Assembly: GCF_000308655.1 (NCBI RefSeq)
Contig: NZ_BAGC01000043.1
Span: 496,001-560,000, forward strand
Direction: 5' to 3'
From: Nocardia niigatensis NBRC 100131
GTDB taxonomy: Bacteria > Actinomycetota > Actinomycetes > Mycobacteriales > Mycobacteriaceae
Length of the DNA: 64,000 nucleotides
The notes under the pieces are model-generated. The model saw only the letters and a list, made by a program, of their open reading frames with translations, was not told where the DNA came from and did no database searches. Each line of letters opens with the position of its first letter. The first letter of the stretch is position 1. Below are positions 61,806 through 64,000 of this stretch, in pieces. The position numbers and the translations under genes were made by a program.

Positions 61806-63043
61806 TTCGCCGCCTGCTGAATCTTCTGCAGCACCGAGGCCGGATCGCTGCCCTGCGCGATCGTGCCCATCTGCTGCCGGATGGCGCCCTGTGCGGCACC
61901 CCATTTCGGGTTGTTGCTCGGGTAGAACTTGGCGGCCGGCAAGGTGGTGGCGAACGCCTTGGTGACGGGATCGTCGGTGAGCGCGGCCGCGCCGCTGGTG
62001 GTGATGGGGATGAAGTGCTCGCCACGGACGAACTTGGCGTAGACGGCCGGGGAGTAGAAGTAGCTGAGGAACTTCTTGATGGCCCGCGCCTTGGTGCCGT
62101 CCTTCTTGAAGGCCATCAGATGGTCGGCCACACCGAGGGTGGACGGGTCGCCGGTCTTGGTCGGCGAGGGCGCGGTGGCGTACCGCAGGCTCGGATTCTT
62201 GGCGGCGATCTGGCTGATGGTCGGCGGCAGCCCCTCGATCATGCCGATCTTGCCCTGGATGAACGCGTTGATGACGTCGAGCCGGTTGGTGGCGCCCGGA
62301 TTCGGTTCGGTCACACCGGCATCCGCGATGGCCTTCATGGCCCGCACACCCTCGAGGTTCTGCGGGGTGTCGACGGTGACCCGGCCGCCGTCGGACCAGT
62401 TGCCGCCCGCGCCGAAGGTCCAGATCGAGGTCTCGCCCTGGGCCTCCTCGCTGCCCAGCGGCAGCCCGTAGCCGGAGACGCCGCCGAGGGCCTGGACCTT
62501 CCTGGCGTCCTCGGTGAGCTCGGTCCACGTCCGGGGCGCTGTGCCGATGCCGGCCTTGGCGAACAGCTCGGTGTTGTAGAACAGGGTGCGGGTGGAGGCG
62601 AAAAGCGGTAGCGCCCACTGGGTTCCGTCGATGGAGGCATTGCGGGCGAAGCCGGGCTGGATATCGGCGATCACCACCGCGTCGGCGATATCGGTGGCCG
62701 GATAGAGCTGGCCGTCGGTGGCGTAGGTGGAATAGGCGTCGATGTTCAGGATGTCGGGTGTGGTGCCCTTGGACTGCAGCTTGGTGCGCACCACGTCATT
62801 GATCGAATCCCAGGATTCCATCGAGAGTTTGACCTTGACATCGGGATTGGCCTGCTGGAAATCCGCGATGATGGCGTCCCACTCGGCCTTCGTCCCGTCG
62901 CTGTAGGTGGGTGCGAGGAAGCTGAGCGTATTGGGGTCCGAGTCATCGGATTTGCTCCCGCCGAAACCGCAGGAGGACACCGTCAGCACCAGGCCGGTCA
63001 GCAGCGCCACCGAGGAAAGTGCGCCGCGCAGTGGACATTTCAC
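61802..63043 (-). CDS. Sugar-binding lipoprotein of the ABC importer
   Basis: 413 residues from GTG 63043 (GGAG at spacing eight). A lipoprotein signal with lipobox VSSC (about residue 25) is followed by a family 1 extracellular solute-binding fold: TLSFLAPTYSDGTKAEWDAI, then LPLFASTRTLFYNTELFAKAG, the usual hinge of sugar binders. It captures a sugar outside the membrane and delivers it to the two permeases. The ligand is not evident; the divergent SIS-domain gene points to an amino sugar. Confidence 0.95.
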   Translation of the reverse strand: MKCPLRGALSSVALLTGLVLTVSSCGFGGSKSDDSDPNTLSFLAPTYSDGTKAEWDAIIADFQQANPDVKVKLSMESWDSINDVVRTKLQSKGTTPDILNIDAYSTYATDGQLYPATDIADAVVIADIQPGFARNASIDGTQWALPLFASTRTLFYNTELFAKAGIGTAPRTWTELTEDARKVQALGGVSGYGLPLGSEEAQGETSIWTFGAGGNWSDGGRVTVDTPQNLEGVRAMKAIADAGVTEPNPGATNRLDVINAFIQGKIGMIEGLPPTISQIAAKNPSLRYATAPSPTKTGDPSTLGVADHLMAFKKDGTKARAIKKFLSYFYSPAVYAKFVRGEHFIPITTSGAAALTDDPVTKAFATTLPAAKFYPSNNPKWGAAQGAIRQQMGTIAQGSDPASVLQKIQQAAN

Positions 63044-63101
63044 GACAAGGGCTCCTCAATGTGCACACCCCGCGACACGAATCGCGGATGATGAAGCGAA
63101 C

Positions 63102-63179
63102 GATTCGGTATGTCCGAATCTAACGCGAAGTCTGCTTGAATGTGATCGTTTGACCGGGAAAATTGACATGAACGATCAC
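63102..63179. promoter_or_regulatory. Operator array between sugar importer and SIS-domain gene
   Basis: Two inverted repeats lie in the divergent gap. GATTCGG-TATGT-CCGAATC (63102-63120) is a 19-bp palindrome. GTGATCGTT (63142-63150) pairs perfectly with AACGATCAC (63171-63179) across 20 bases and ends inside the SIS gene's first codons. The motif ACGAT or ATCGT recurs in three places (CGAACGATTC, GATCGTTTG, GAACGATCA). Likely binding sites for the operon's DeoR regulator. Confidence 0.6.
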
Positions 63180-64000
63180 GGGGCCGATCCTGGGTACGTG
63201 CTGCCCGAGGCGAATCGAATCTCCATCCCGGCAAGCCATCTGGCCGCCGAAGTGGCCACCCAGCCCGACGACTGGGCGCGCGCCGAAGCCACCGCCGCCG
63301 CCGGCCGCCACCTGCTGCCCGTCTCGGGTGAGCGGGTGGCCGTACTGGGCTGCGGCACCTCGCTGTTCATGGCCCGCGCCTTCGCGACGCTGCGGGAATC
63401 CGCCGGGCAGGGGCTCACCGACGCGTGGCCGGCCGGGGAACCGCGCGCCCGCGCCTACGACCGCTATCTGGTGATCTGCCGCTCCGGCACCACCACCGAG
63501 GTCCTGGACGCCATCTCCGCACTGCCCGAGGAGATTCCGCGCACGGTCATCACCTCCAGCCCCGCGACGCCGGTCCTGGACATGGCCGACTCGATCCTCA
63601 TCGACGAGGTGGACGAGCGTTCGGTGGTCCAGACCCGGTTCGCCACCACGACACTGGCCCTGCTGCGCTGGCACCTCGGCGAGGATCTGGGCCCGGTGAT
63701 CGCGCAGGCCCGCGCCGTGCTGGCCGAGGATGACGCCGATGCGCTGTTCGGTGTCCGGCGGGCCGAGCAGATCAGTTTCGTGGGAATGGGTTTCGCGGCC
63801 GCGCTCGCCGACGAGGCCGCCCTGAAGTTGCGGGAGTCCTGCCGCTGCTGGACCGAGTCGTATCTGTCCACCGAGTACCGGCACGGCCCGATCAGCATTG
63901 CCGGGCCGGGTCGCGCCGTGTGGGCATTGGGCGCGCAGCCGCCCGGCTTGGCCGACGACATCCGCGCCGCCGGAGCGCATGTCGAGCATCGCGGCCTCGA
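63168..64000 (+). CDS. SIS-domain sugar-phosphate isomerase/deaminase, partial
   Basis: The frame from ATG 63168 stays open to the window end (277 residues seen). Residues 25-150 form a first SIS domain (VAVLGCGTSLFMARAF, then VICRSGTTTEVLDA and VITSSPATPV). A second SIS domain begins near 195 (ISFVGMGFAAALADEAALKLRES, then TEYRHGPISIAG). This matches GlmS-like isomerases and AgaS/NagB-II-type deaminases, which act on amino-sugar phosphates. Divergent from the sugar importer and sharing its operators, it likely processes the imported sugar after phosphorylation. The start overlaps an operator arm, so a later GTG remains possible. Confidence 0.88.
   Translation, partial: MNDHGADPGYVLPEANRISIPASHLAAEVATQPDDWARAEATAAAGRHLLPVSGERVAVLGCGTSLFMARAFATLRESAGQGLTDAWPAGEPRARAYDRYLVICRSGTTTEVLDAISALPEEIPRTVITSSPATPVLDMADSILIDEVDERSVVQTRFATTTLALLRWHLGEDLGPVIAQARAVLAEDDADALFGVRRAEQISFVGMGFAAALADEAALKLRESCRCWTESYLSTEYRHGPISIAGPGRAVWALGAQPPGLADDIRAAGAHVEHRGL

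Overview
The window is about 64 kb of very GC-rich DNA whose gene content points to a mycolic-acid actinomycete, most likely Nocardia or a close relative. Signs of this are a multi-module NRPS, a resuscitation-promoting-factor-type transglycosylase, a Tat-exported phospholipase C, a cholesterol-oxidase-type GMC enzyme, a CYP140-like P450, KstR-type and IdeR-type operators, a GT87 mannosyltransferase-like protein and frequent GTG/TTG starts. The species call is inference. I see no rRNA, tRNA, CRISPR array or intact insertion sequence.

Layout. 1-201 is the end of an unidentified secreted-type protein. 611-18417 (minus) is a four-module NRPS ending in a thioesterase, followed by a DUF6875 gene overlapping it by four bases. 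18807-24627 holds an SDR, a cholesterol-oxidase-like flavoenzyme, a P450 and a Baeyer-Villiger-type monooxygenase. They could oxidise sterols or tailor the peptide. 24808-27066 carries a small Rpf-like protein, a patch of gene remnants and a bicovalent-FAD oxidase. 27106-30448 (minus) is an iron-uptake operon, an EfeU-EfeO fusion plus EfeB, behind a near-consensus iron box. Facing away from it, 30692-33608 is a compact three-gene cassette around a second, unusual DyP-type peroxidase, the least explained unit here.

33486-36632 has a GtrA protein and a phospholipase C, separated by five phased PHO-box-like repeats. 36682-42178 holds an HExxH protein paired with a lipase-maturation-factor-like membrane protein, then an odd histidine kinase and its response regulator. 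42175-43170 is a stand-alone LigD-type polymerase domain. 43264-44868 is a KstD-like flavoprotein with a perfect KstR site in front. 45113-51538 is a xanthine dehydrogenase operon (xdhA-xdhB-xdhC, minus) divergent from an NCS2 purine permease: purine uptake plus oxidation.

51543-56627 contains a BASS-type transporter divergent from a LysR regulator, a GT87 membrane glycosyltransferase, a small Cys-rich protein, and an HxlR regulator divergent from a two-gene unit (ferredoxin-like small protein and isochorismatase-fold hydrolase). 56640-59281 has a P450 remnant, a TerD-AIM24 fusion and a DUF1460 secreted amidase-like protein. 59294-64000 is a sugar ABC transporter operon with its own DeoR regulator, divergent from a SIS-domain sugar isomerase cut by the window end. 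The operator-like repeats between them suggest one amino-sugar-type uptake divergon.

The most noteworthy observations are: the NRPS with a relict half condensation domain and an epimerization domain whose HHxxxDG motif has decayed; the DyP cassette; the PHO-box, iron-box and KstR operators; a mini-ORF followed by an attenuator-like hairpin with no structural gene; and the kinase with a second, degenerate kinase-like half.
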